This document shows positions 1 to 12,100 of a stretch of DNA of 64,000 nt, in pieces (position 1 is the first letter of the stretch; the number at the start of each line of letters is the position of its first letter). The position numbers and the translations under genes are program-made. The stretch lies in contig OY747705.1 in assembly GCA_963556495.2 (NCBI GenBank), positions 37,912,798 to 37,976,797 of the forward strand, given 5' to 3'. This DNA is from Valencia hispanica (taxonomy: Eukaryota; Chordata; Actinopteri; Cyprinodontiformes; Valenciidae). Below the pieces are notes generated by a model. The model did not search any database, was not told the origin of the DNA, and saw nothing but the letters and a program-made list of their open reading frames with translations.

Positions 1-117
1 TAAGGCTAGCTGAAACTTGTGCGGCACAGTATCCTGTTTCTCTTGTGAAAGACATAGAAAACTGTTTGTCCACATGTAAAACAATGAGTTTTTCTTGTAT
101 TTCTCGTTTTGTTGTAG

Positions 118-195
118 GATTTCATCTGTGGGCACTACGGAGAGGACAGCAGTCTATACGACAAGGAGATCAAAGAGCTAATTGAGCTCAGACAG
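118..195 (+). CDS. rhpn1: rhpn1 exon a (start of visible BRO1)
   Basis: It encodes 26 residues, [14 protein letters not shown] through ELRQ, phase 0 at both ends. The acceptor is TTGTAG and the donor is CAG|GTTTGT. The preceding 117 bases are intron. Confidence 0.93.
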
Positions 196-3100
196 GTTTG
201 TAAAAGCACCATCACAGTTTTATAGACAGCAGGCGAGGAGCTTTGAAGTTTAGTTTTGGATCTGCTTTCATGAAGCTGATAGAAAAAAAGAATGATCTCC
301 TGCAATGATGGAAACCTTGACATTAGCAATATATATATTTTTTCATTTGTCAGGCGATGCGTACACCCAGTCGTAACCAGGCTGGACTAGAGCTACTGAT
401 GGAGTACTACAATCAGCTGTACTATTTGGACCAGCGCTTCTTCTCCTCAAACAAGAACCTGGGTCTTCACTTTCACTGGTACAATTTATGCACTCTAATT
501 GAAAAACTAGGAAATTATCCTCACTTATACACTGCCTTTTAACCTGTTTAGAGTCCACCTTTAAATAGGTTATATTGTGCAGTTGATATAGAGTTTTAAA
601 AAAGTATTCACACCCTTTACTCTTTCAAAATTTGGCCTCGTCACAACCAAAAAGCGTCATTCTATTTTATTGGGATTTTTATCTTATGAAACCAACTCAA
701 AGTTAAGAAATAAATGTAAAGTGAAATGACAAAGATACATACCGGTAGTTTTCTTTTTTCTTTTACCAAATTGAATATGCAAAAATAGAAAAAGTGTGGC
801 ATTATGTTTCCTGCATTTACCGCTGCAGATATTTTGGGGCATGCCTCAGAACTCAACAGTTTTGCACGTCTAGAAAGGAACGTTTGTTCATTTTTCTTTG
901 CACAGGTCCTCGATCTCAGTCTGATTTGATGAAGAAAATCTTTGAATGTCAACTTTAAAGATTTGCCTCTTTTCTGTTGAATTTAGTCCTGGACTTTGAC
1001 TGGACCATTCTAACATGCTAAAATTCTTTACTCTTAACAGTTCTATTGTAATTCAGGTCTTAGCACAGAAAAACTGATTCTTTGTTAGCTCTAACTCCGA
1101 GCCGGGCGAGTAGAAAGAATTTGTCAGGAGCTCGGGTCACCAACAAAAATGTTGTGAGCAGCATGTTTCTTAATAAAACATCTGATAAGCAGTAGAATAG
1201 TACAAGTTCACTTTATGTTATTGTTGCGCTATTTTGAAATCACCTGTCAGAGGTTAACCAGGTCAACGCACAACATAGAGCTGTGTGTTCAGAACCAATA
1301 CTTTCTTCTGAATCCATGAACACTTTTTCCGACCTAGTTCTTAAACATTATCTGTCTTAAAATATCATCAGGCAATTGAATAAATCTGACTCCTAAAAGT
1401 AATGTTTATACAGTGAGAAACATTTCCACTGTGAGAGACAGCATTTTTTTAAATTCAGGAAACCACATTGTATGATTTTTAAAATAATTTATTTGTATTT
1501 TATTGCTGAACATAAGTATTTAAACACCTGAGAAAATCTGTGTTTATATTTGATTCCGAAGCCTTTGTTTGCAATCAGAGTTCAAACATTTCCTGTAGTT
1601 CTTGACCAGGTTTGCACACACTCCAACTGGGATTTTGGCCCTCTGCTCCACACAGATCTTCTCTAGATCTGTCAGGTTTCGGGCATTCGTTGAGCAACAT
1701 GGAGTTTCAGCTCCCTCCAAACATTTTCTATTGGATTTAGGTCTGGAGACTGGCTAAGCCACTCCAGAACCTTGATAATGCTTCTTACGGAGCCACTCCT
1801 TGGTTATCCTGGTTGTGTTCTCCGGGTCATTGTCATGTTGGTAGAAACAGCCACGACCCATCTTCAATGCTATGACTGAGGGAAGGAGGTTGTTGCTCAA
1901 AACCTCACAATTCATGGCCCCATTCATCCTCTCCTTAATACAGTGCAGTCGTCCTTCCCCTTTGTAGAAAAGCACTCCCAAAGCATGTAGAGCTGAAGAT
2001 CTTTGCCCTGTCGGGCCGGGTTCGGGCTTAATTTCTATCATTGTCCACAGGCTCGGGCCAGGCTCGGGTTTTAGCGGTCAGCTGATCATCTCATTAGCGC
2101 GAACTAATGGTGTTAATAAAATTCCCAAAATTGTCCAAGTTTTGCTCAGTTTTACAGACCAAGAATATTTATAATAAAGCGCTGCACTGGGCCACTAATA
2201 TTATTCCAATCTACCTGTCAAGATGTTGCATGCACACCGCATGCGTCATGATGTGAAAGACCCAGGCGTCGGGCCACTTTTTCTCTCTGATCAAAACAGA
2301 AAACATGCTCCGACTGCTGCACTGCTCTCTCAGACAGAAAATGCTGAAGTGTAAATGCTCTATTACCAGACATCCCAAGTCTCAAGTTGCAGAAGTCTCC
2401 TGCATTTATACAGCAGCTCCCTGATGCCCACAAGATAAAATCTCCTGAAATTTAGAGCAAGCGGTCAAGAGTGCACACAGAAACGCACGCAGGCGAGACA
2501 GACTTTTATGCAACCGAAGCAGTTAAAGCTGAGGATCTTCCTATTCTCTCAGCCATTGCCAAGGTCCTCTTTTTGGGTTTTCAGACTATGGTCACCCTAT
2601 AAAAAGTAAAATGTCCAGTAAATTGAAAGCCTGCCGGTCACGTTGTCTGGTGCCATTTTTTTCTAGCGGAAACCCTGATGTGTGACTTTTGAAAAATGTC
2701 GGGCTGTAATCGGGTTCAGGCTTTAATAAGCTGTCAATCAACATATATACGCTTCGGGCTGAATTCTCTCGGGATCGGGCCGGGCCCAACTTTTAAGGCT
2801 CGATTACAGCTCTAAAAGCATGTTTCCACCCCCATGCTTCACAGTAGGGATGGTGTTCTTGGGATGCAAATCAGCATTCTTTTTCCTTCAAACACAGCGA
2901 GTGAAGTTTAGACCAAAAAGTTCTTTTTTGGTCTCATCGGACCATATGACTTTCTCCCACGCCTCCTCTGAATCATCCATATGGTCATTGGCAGACTTCA
3001 GATGGGCCTGGATATGTGATGAAAGATTCTGGACTGTGTAGTGTTCTACCGACAGCAACCTTTGAAACTGTGGTCCCAGCTCTCTTCATGTCATTGACCA

Positions 3101-6100
3101 GCTCCTCCCATGTAGTTCTGGGCAGATTATTCACCATTCTTATCATCAGTGATACCCCACGAGGTGAGATCTTGCATGGAGTCCCAGTCTGAGGGAGACT
3201 GACAATCATCTTTAGCCTCTTCCATTTTCTAACAATTGCTCCAACAGTTGATCTATTTTCACCAAACTGCTTGGCAATTGCCCCGTAGCCCTTTCTAGCC
3301 TTGTGGAGGTCTGCAATTTTGTCTCTGGTGTCTTTTGAAAGCTCTTTGGTCTTGCCCATGGTAGTAGTTGGAGTCTGGCTGACTGTGGGGTGGACAGGTG
3401 TCTTTAACGAGCTCAGACAGGTGCTACTAATTTTGACTAATAGTGGAGTATAGGTGGACTTTTTAAAGGCAGAGTAACAGGTCTTTGAGAGACAGAATTC
3501 TTGCTGATTGCCAGGTGCTCAAATACTCATGTGCAACAATAAAATTAGTGCTGTCATGAGATTAAAACAACTTTGAGATTAATTAATTATGATCTGTAAT
3601 TAATTAATCTAATTAATTTCTTTTTTAATCTCACCTAATAATTGCTGAGAAAAGCCCTCATCTTATTTTCTTTTAAATTCATTACATTATTGTGGTAGAG
3701 CAAAAGTTTGATACATGTAATTTAAATGGCTTTATGAAGTCATTTATTGTATTTAACAGACTTGAACAGATGGATTCCCAGTGATTTACATTCAGCTGTT
3801 TTGTGACTAGTCCCGGTAGGGATTGGTACCGAAACCCGGTATTAAATTTGCCCCGCGGCTGATTCTGACGGTCCACCCAGACCGATAATCTTCAGCCTTA
3901 TCGGTCCTCTTAACGGTAAAATTAAGGCGGTATTCATGTTTTGCGGGAGATATAAACACAAGCCAAACTCTGTATTGCAGCCCACTCCTACTTAACAAGC
4001 ACACGCGCTGCGGGGACGGAGTCGCGACTGCTGCGCGCTCACATGTGTGTTCGCCTTACAGATACGATGGCAGAGCGAACGAAAAGATCCAAAATTTGAC
4101 TTCATTTTACGAAACTAGATGCCAACAATGCACTCTGTCACATATGTAATAAAAGCTTTGCTTGCAAAGGCGGGAACACAAGTAATTTGACCAAACACCT
4201 TGCCAAAATACACCAACTACAAACCGAAAGATGCACGGTGTTTGACTGCCTGAGTGCTGCAGCAACAACAACACCTGAATCAGATACAACAGGTATGTAT
4301 GTTTGTATGCAAAGCAAACACGTGAAGCATGGACATAAGTTTGCCATTTCATTCTTACAATTAATAAATGCTGGATATTTTGAATAACAGCTTCCTTCTT
4401 ATCTAAGTTTTAAAAAAAAAATCTTAAACAAGTTAACCTGCTATTTTATTCTTACAATTAATAAATGCTGGATATTTTTGAACAACAGCTTCCATCTTAT
4501 CCAAGTTTTAAAAAAAATTCTTAAACTACAGTTAACCTGCTATGTTATTCTTACAATTAATAAATGTTGGATATTTTGAACAACAGCTTCCTTCTTATCT
4601 AAGTTAATTTTTTTTTCTTAAACTACAGTTGATTATTTGTGTTTTTCCCCTTTTTGTTTTAGTCTTTCAAAAAAAAAAAGTACCGATAAGGATACCGATA
4701 AAGTACCGGATCGATAAGGAGTATCGTTAAGAGTAGTAGATACCCATCCCTAAGTCCCGGCGCCTGCAACCTTCTGCTTCGAGCATGCACGATTCATAAG
4801 CATTCTGGACACAGTGGGGTCAATATCTTCTCTAAGTCCAGCTGTATTACGGGTTAAAAGAACACGTAATATGCGCATTATTTTTGATACCGATTACTTG
4901 CCAAATTGGTGGACCTGGGCGGTCGGGTGGAGGCAAGCTGCAGTATGTGGAGAGATGGAAGAGCGCCCCGCTGCTCGGTGAGAAGATGAACAACGTTACA
5001 TGCTTCACCCAAAAGTTTCCAATAACGCCATAAAAAGTTGCTAGATTTGCCATTAGTTGCTTTATTTTTTTATTATTTTTTTTTTCTTTTGAAAAAAATC
5101 GCTAGAGGGGTCTAAAAACTCACCAAATATAGCAAAGTTGGCAACACTGTCCACAAATCACCGTTTTTCCTCATCTTGCCTTCCCCACCACGATGGAAGC
5201 CAGTCATCTTCTGATAAGTTTACAGCCAACCGATGTCCACTTCAGGGTGTGGTTAACCGCGAACAACTCAAGCACAAGAAGCCCAGTGCATAAAACAGTT
5301 TTTATTTAAAGGGAACTCGCATGCAGAAACTGTAAAATTAAAGATTAAAAATTAGATTAACGCGATTAAAAAACATAGAAATAATTAATTGATCGCAATT
5401 AACGCGATAGTTTGTCACCCCTAAATAAAATACAAAGAAATTCTTTAAAAATGTGAATCACAATGTGATTTCCTGAATTTAGGAACAAAAAAAAAACCTT
5501 CTCTCATAGTGGAAATGCACCTACAATGGGAATTTCAGACGATTCCATAATTTCTAAGTGGGAAAACTTGCAAAATTGCAGGGTGTCAAATACTTATGTT
5601 CCTCACTGTATATCATTTTCCTTCACTCCTGGTGCTAATGAAAGCGGTTGTTTCACAAGCACAGCTTATTGTTTAAAGTAGTGTTAATAAATTCAGTTGC
5701 TGTTATTAGGGCATCTGTTACTACGATAAATACAATGATTTGTTTATTTAAATTGTCTCCATGCACTACAGCCCTCCACAGAAACTTAGAATAAAACAAG
5801 GGGAGGATCAAACGTTTACTGGATGACCAACTAGATGGCTGTATTTACACTGAGATGAAATAATCCACCTGTGTACTATCAGGTAATTAATTGGTTGCAC
5901 TGGATTTTTTTTATTCATGGTTATCAGAGAAAAGAATTACACTTTAACATTTTTACAGCTTTGTGTTGGTATCGTAAAATCCTGATAAAAAAAAATTGAA
6001 TACATTCATTATAGTCACACAGAGAGTTTAAATGTGCAAAGATGGAGATTTGTATAAAAAGGAAACCATTTTATGAAAACCTTAATACTTGAGGCGAGAC

Positions 6101-9100
6101 CTTAGCCCACAGGCAGTGCTTAACCTGACATAACAAATCAAATCTGCACTAAAAATGATAATAGAAAATCAGTGTTTCAACTTATCTGTTGTATACATTT
6201 GTTTTCTATAATATTTAAACATTTTTGGTCAAAATCACTGATTTTATATTACAATAATTAATTTACGCAGTGCCTGCGGAGTGAGGCGGGGTGACGTGTG
6301 ATGCGAGGCAGTGTTGTGTTGTGCCTCACCTCTGGTGGCGCTGTCTCACACAGTGAATGAAGCAGGCAGTTGGCGCATTCTCATTTCTGTTTCTCTTTAT
6401 ATCACCGATATAGATGTTTGAGTAAACATGTTCAACACATGTTGACATTCTACACTGTCTTATATATTTAACAAATGAGTGTGACATATTTAGTCTTTCT
6501 GATTGACCTTAAATGCGCAGTCAAAATGTGCAGGGTGAGGCAGAAAATACCGTTCCTCAATGATAGGGGGCAGTGCTGAGCCCAGTAGGCACAATAGGAA
6601 ACATTCTTCTTCTACGCATTGAAAAGACTCCACAAACATTCAGAAAATTACAAAAAACACAATCTGTAGAGGGAATCCAAGACAAATTTCCCGGACCATC
6701 TCCCATGAAGTAGCCAGATTTGTTGAAATAAGGGAAAACAAGATTTTTACGAGAGTGATTGAGATATTTGTGGAGCAGGATAGATGCATGCACTTCATAC
6801 ACAAAGGTAAGATCATGCACAATCTTCGATTTTATATATATAAAAAAAGAGATCAGCCAAAAATAAATAACTGTTTATACAGAATATTAAAAATTACATT
6901 ATTTTTCAAGCTATCATATTGTTAAATAGTTTGGAATTGGTTAAAGCATAATCAAAAGTTATTAAAACGACACAAATGTTGCAATTGATCAAAAAAACTG
7001 AAATAGAAGCTTTTGATTTGGGTTTAATAATTCTGATTCAATAGGAGTCTTTGCCTCACCAGTCACGAACCTCACCCCATGTCACTGCTCGTATACAATT
7101 CCAGCCAGATGTGTAAATACACTCATCATGGACAATAAATCATTAATTAATTAATTAATACTAAACTAAAACATCTCTTAGGTACGACTCTCTGACCGGG
7201 GTCCCATCATCCCAGCGTGCGCTGGCTTTTGAGAAGGGAAGCGTGCTGTTCAACATCGGAGCCTTGTACACACAGATCGGAGCGCGGCAGGACCGCTCCG
7301 CTACAGCCGGCATCGACAAGGCGATAGACGCCTTTCAGCGAGCTGCAGGTTGTGAAAGAGCACACCGCTACAAAAACATCTTAGAAATTTTATTCAAATG
7401 TTTTTTTGTGAGACTCCTGAAATAAAAACGAAGGTCTGAAGCTGCTCAGAGCAATCCTGGACTGCAACAGGATTCTGTTTTTCTCATAAACCTTAGATCC
7501 GATTTTGTTAATGTCTAAATTGTTTACTATGTCATTCTGTGCAGTCAGTAATTAAGATTATCATCATAGTGTTTTTTTCCTCCCAGTTATTGAGTATTCT
7601 TTTTCTGGGCACTGTCTAAACATTAGACATCCATGTTAACAAATATTTATTTGAACCACCAATATAATAAAATAAATGTTAGAAATAATAAAGAGTTTTA
7701 TTTATGTCATTTATTGATTAAGAGAATTTTAAATCGGATGTTGTTTTATACATTATTATTGTTAAATATCAAAGAATTTCCTAAATTTAGCTAATTTTTA
7801 AACCAAGCAGAAATATTTTTTAATATTGCAGTTTTTGAAGTATTTTTACGAAGACAGGAATATCGAACACAGGTTTATGTCATATAGTATGCCATAGTTC
7901 ACAATCTCTGCTAATTTTAGGGAGGCTTTGATGTGCTTCCTCTTTGAATTGTTTTGGTGAAACAACTTTTAGTATCAATATGACCGAAAATAACCCAAAC
8001 CTTGACTGAGATTAAAATCTGATTATTGATCCCTTTTACACTGCTGTGCAAGAAGTTGAATCTGATGTTTCACAGTCTTAAGATTCTGCCTGTGCTGTCC
8101 GTTTAGGTGCATTTAATTACCTTAAAGAGAACTTCTCCAACGCTCCAAGTCTGGACATGAGTGCACCGTCTCTCAGCATGCTGGTCCGCCTGATGGTCGC
8201 TCAGGTGCAGGAGTGTGTGTTTGAACGCATCACAATCACCACACAGGATGCTAGGTTTACCTCCCAACTCCAGCTGGCACAAGAAGCTGCACAGGTGAGT
8301 AACAATGCTTTTTTTTGTGTAGCATACAATAAAAAAAATTAGATCCTTGATCTGATTGTAGTTGACTGAAATAATTTATCAAAGCATCAATGTTCACAAG
8401 CTTTACCTAATTTTTTACTGAACTCAGGTTTAGAGACCATGCTGTTGGTAGATGCATTTACAGACCTGAAAAATGTTCGATATTTCCATCTTTAAGCTGC
8501 TTATCACTGGTCAGAGCTGCTCAGGGGGAAATTGATTAACTTCGGTTATTGGTGACCCTTAAGTTTAGAAAATGTCTCATGATTCAGCTCTTACAGGAGG
8601 AAACAGGAACAAACTTTATATGTTTAGACAGACTACGGTCTAAAATAATTTGAAAAGGCAATGAATTTTCTGCTTGCATAAGCAAAAATTGAACAACTGC
8701 TTCTTTAAGGTTTTGTCTTACATTAAATTGGTGATTTCATTAGATTTACACTCACACAAGTGAGGAGATAGATGCAGATAATAATGTTATTCTTGTGCAT
8801 AAATATGCTCTGGTATTTGGATAGATAACAGGACGAAGATCTTGTGTTCCAGTGGGTTTGGTCAGGTAGGTTTTCTGCTCATGTATTCTCCTGAAGCTTC
8901 TGGATCATACTGGTTTATTTTTTTACTGTAAGTGTTTAAAGTGTCTTACTATGATTGGAAAGATACTCATTGGTACAACTCTGTTTTAGTTGATCTTCAC
9001 AGATGAAGTTTTATCAGACTCACATTACTGACCTGTTAAACCTGTAAACCTGGCTGCACCTCACTTCTGCAACAAAGGATTGCATTTCTCTAATCTCTTA

Positions 9101-12100
9101 CTATCTTTTGGATATTTTATAAATTTGGCGTATCTTTATCTTTTATTTGTAATGATCTTACTGCATTTTTGACTTTTTTTAAGCACACTGTTATTTTAGT
9201 TTTTCTTTTTTTTTTTTATTCAGATTGTACAAGACAGTTATCTTGAATAAGAAAAAAAAAATCAAGTCGTAAAAAAATTTGGAGATTTATTTAATTTAAG
9301 CTACTTTTGTTTCTCTGTGTAATTTGCCTGTTTGTTTCCTCTGTGAGTGTTCTTATGTTGTAACGCACGCACTTTCTTTTCACGTGTTCTGCAGGTGTCG
9401 GATGTTTACTCGCTGGTACATCAGACGATGACGCAGCCTCTGATGAAAGATTATGTTCCATTTTCATGGGCCTCCATGGTTCAGGTCAAATCGGATCACT
9501 TCCGTGCTCTCTCACACTATTACGCTGCTGCTGCGCTCTGTGACCACACATGTAAGGGAAACATTTCAACTAAGATTTCAATATGAGTAAATTTTTGAGT
9601 TTTCTGAAGGGTTTTGTCTAAGCAACTGTTGTAGATACAGTTAAAAACAAATATTTACATACACTGTGTAAAAAGACACAACCTTTTCTGTTCTTCTCTG
9701 ATATTGAATCAGTCTAAACTTTTTCCTTTTTTTGGCTCAGTTAGGACAACCAAAATTATTTCTCCTTGCTAAATGCCAGAATAATGAAAGATTTTCCAAC
9801 AATTGTGTAAGCTTTCCTTAAACTTTGATGTCTACCTAAAGTTCCTTAGTGTTTGGTAGAGTGGCCTTCCCGACAGTATGACTTGGGTCAGATGTTTTGG
9901 GTTTTCCTTCCTCTAGCTTTTTACAATAGTTTGCAGGAGTCTTGGCCCATTCCTCCAGACAGAACTGATGTAACTGAGTCAGGTTTGTTGGCCATCTTGC
10001 TCACACACAGCTTTTAGCTCTGCCCACAAATTGTGTATGGGATTGAGATCCGGGCTTTTTGATGGCCGACCCCAAAATATTGTCTTTGTTGTTTTTAAGC
10101 CACTTTGTAACTAATTTGGTGGGGTTCTCAGGCTTGAAAGATTTCCCCTTTTTTTGGCCAAATATTTCAATTATTTCATAGGTTATTTTGTTATGCCACA
10201 GGTTAAAGCTAATGACTGGTCAGCGGGGGACTCTTGACAACCGCTTTCTGTTATCTTAAAATGACTCCAGCCTACAGTACAGTTCTGAAAGCCAAGTACT
10301 TATAAAAAAGGCAGAAATAAAAAAGAAAACAGCAACACAATAATTATCAATTGCAATAACGTATTGCTAGTATAGTCATGCGCATGTTGTTACTTGTCCC
10401 ACTATTTGAAGAAAGAAATAAAATGTTAAAAACGGTGACAAAAGAAATGGCCACATGGCTACCTGGTCAACACAAAATTGTCAGTCTATTTAGAAATTTA
10501 CTTTGTTGACGAATTGTTTAAAAAAAGCTTTTACATTTGAATATTTGTAGCATCTCTAAACCTGCCTGAAGCTTTGAAAAGAAAATACATGCATAAATAT
10601 GAATTCTTTATCAGGTTATCTGAATAAAACGTTAACTGTAAGTGATTATTTTAGCACCAGTGTAATGTGACCAGCGTTGGGTGGAGAACAGTATGAACCC
10701 AGGCACATTTTCTAACTTAGTCATCCACAGAAATAAATAAAGGAATAAAATGGACATGTCTTTGATTCATTTTAGAGAATTCACTCTGTTTTCGTTTTAA
10801 AACAGTAGATTCGAAAATAGAGATTTTTCAGCTTCTTTCTTTGATATGAGTTAAATTAATTATAATTGCTTTCTTCTGAACTTCTTTACTTTGTGTATTA
10901 TTTCCTCCTGTAGCATCTTCTGACGATGACGAGTGTGAAAAAGAGGCAGACAAGGCCATCCTTAGATTTTATGTCAACATTGCTGCAGGGCAAGCTCTCA
11001 GCCAGATTCTACAGGATCCAGAAAAGAGTCGAAAGATTGGTGAGGTTACGTTTTTCAGGAAGCTGCTCTCAGCAGGAATTACAACACTGTAGACGTGGAC
11101 TTGATGCAGACCTTTCATGAATTTCTCTAAAATCGCTTGTGCTAACATTAAGGTAAAGCCCACCTTCGGCGTGCGGTTATGAGGCATGAGGAGGCCATGC
11201 GTGTCCACAGTCTGTGTAAAATCTTGAGGAAGATGGACATCCTGCAGGACGTCCTCTGTCAAACGCACAAACGTTCCCTGGAGAAATACTTAGAGCTGGA
11301 CCGAGAAGACGACTTTGATGAGACAGCAGAAGCCCCAGAGATACAAGGTGAGACCCCCTGAACACAGTGTTGCAGTTAATCTATACTTAGATAACTGTAA
11401 GTGACTGTGACTTCTTGTGTCGGCAGCTCATACTCAACAGAAACCAGACATCCGTCCACCAAGCTTCTCCACAGTCCAGGTTACTGACATCTTTCAAAGA
11501 CTGGTGAGGAAAAGAAAGTGTGGAAAGCCTTTTTAAGACATGGGATACATCAAAAGGATTGTTTTTTGAATCAGTCAAAAGTTATCTCACCCAGGTGTAT
11601 AATTTCTCTCTGTGCTTTCTTTGACTTATATCTAGCGGAATTATAAGAGTCCTAGAGTTTGTGGGAAGCAGTTGTTATTTGGTTATAGTTGTCATAGAAG
11701 TGTTAAATAATTTGTAATATTTCATACTTGAAAGATATGTCTCCTGTGATGAAGAACTGCTGCTATGAATGCAGCTATCAGAGACACACTGGGCTGACCA
11801 TGTATCTATAGGAATCTGGTTGATCCCTAACTCATTTTTATTCATGGTTTTCCTTATTGAGTGCACAGATATCAATCAGGACGAGCGTACAAAATGTTCT
11901 ACAACACGATGTATACACATATAAGTACCATGGCACAGTGAAAACTGGCTTCAATAACATGAGAAAAAAAACAATCATTAAGAACATCAGAAAAACAAAA
12001 CATTTCTCCAAAACTAAAGCAGAACCTGGTCAGGGAGGCTTTAAGGGAGGCCAGCAGCAACACTGAAGGAGTTGTAGGTATTTCAGTTGTTGATGGTTAT

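Larger units (their letters stand above)
3817..4752 (+). mobile_element. hAT element C (936 bp) nested inside element B
   Basis: The left end is TAGGGATTGGTACCG; the right end on the minus strand is TAGGGATGGGTATC. The element is flanked by a perfect 8-bp duplication AGTCCCGG (3809-3816 and 4753-4760). It retains one exon of a BED-finger transposase (4067-4292) and a tandem repeat (4351-4640), so it is an internally deleted copy. Confidence 0.88.
3546..5423. mobile_element. Non-autonomous hAT element B (1,878 bp) inside Tc1
   Basis: The ends are TAGTGCTGTCA (left) and, on the minus strand, TAGGGGTGACA (right). They are flanked by a perfect 8-bp duplication AATAAAAT (3538-3545 and 5424-5431). 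Sub-terminal ATTAATTAATT-type runs are typical of this fish hAT family. Another hAT (3817-4752) is inserted in it. A related end occurs at 49406. Confidence 0.85.
1411..5608 (-). mobile_element. Tc1-like transposon, split by nested hAT insertions
   Basis: The ends are inverted repeats starting CAGTGAG. The right end read on the minus strand is CAGTGAGGAACATAAGTATT; the left end starts CAGTGAGAAACATTTCCACT and has lost about 60 bp found at the right. TA dinucleotides flank both ends (1409-1410, 5609-5610). Subtracting the insertions at 1988-2814 and 3546-5423 and one copy of each 8-bp duplication leaves about 1.5 kb, a normal Tc1 size. A broken transposase lies inside on the minus strand. Confidence 0.85.
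479..7181 (+). other. rhpn1: rhpn1 intron between exons b and c, transposon-rich
   Basis: This 6.7-kb intron holds a Tc1 relic (592-1075), the nested Tc1/hAT stack (1411-5608) and a hAT-like segment (6268-7090). The remaining parts, 1076-1408 and 5611-6267, are AT-rich and show nothing recognisable. Confidence 0.85.

Noticed and set aside
2820..3041. Plus-strand 73-codon frame
   Set aside because: It is the antisense shadow of the Tc1 transposase relic.
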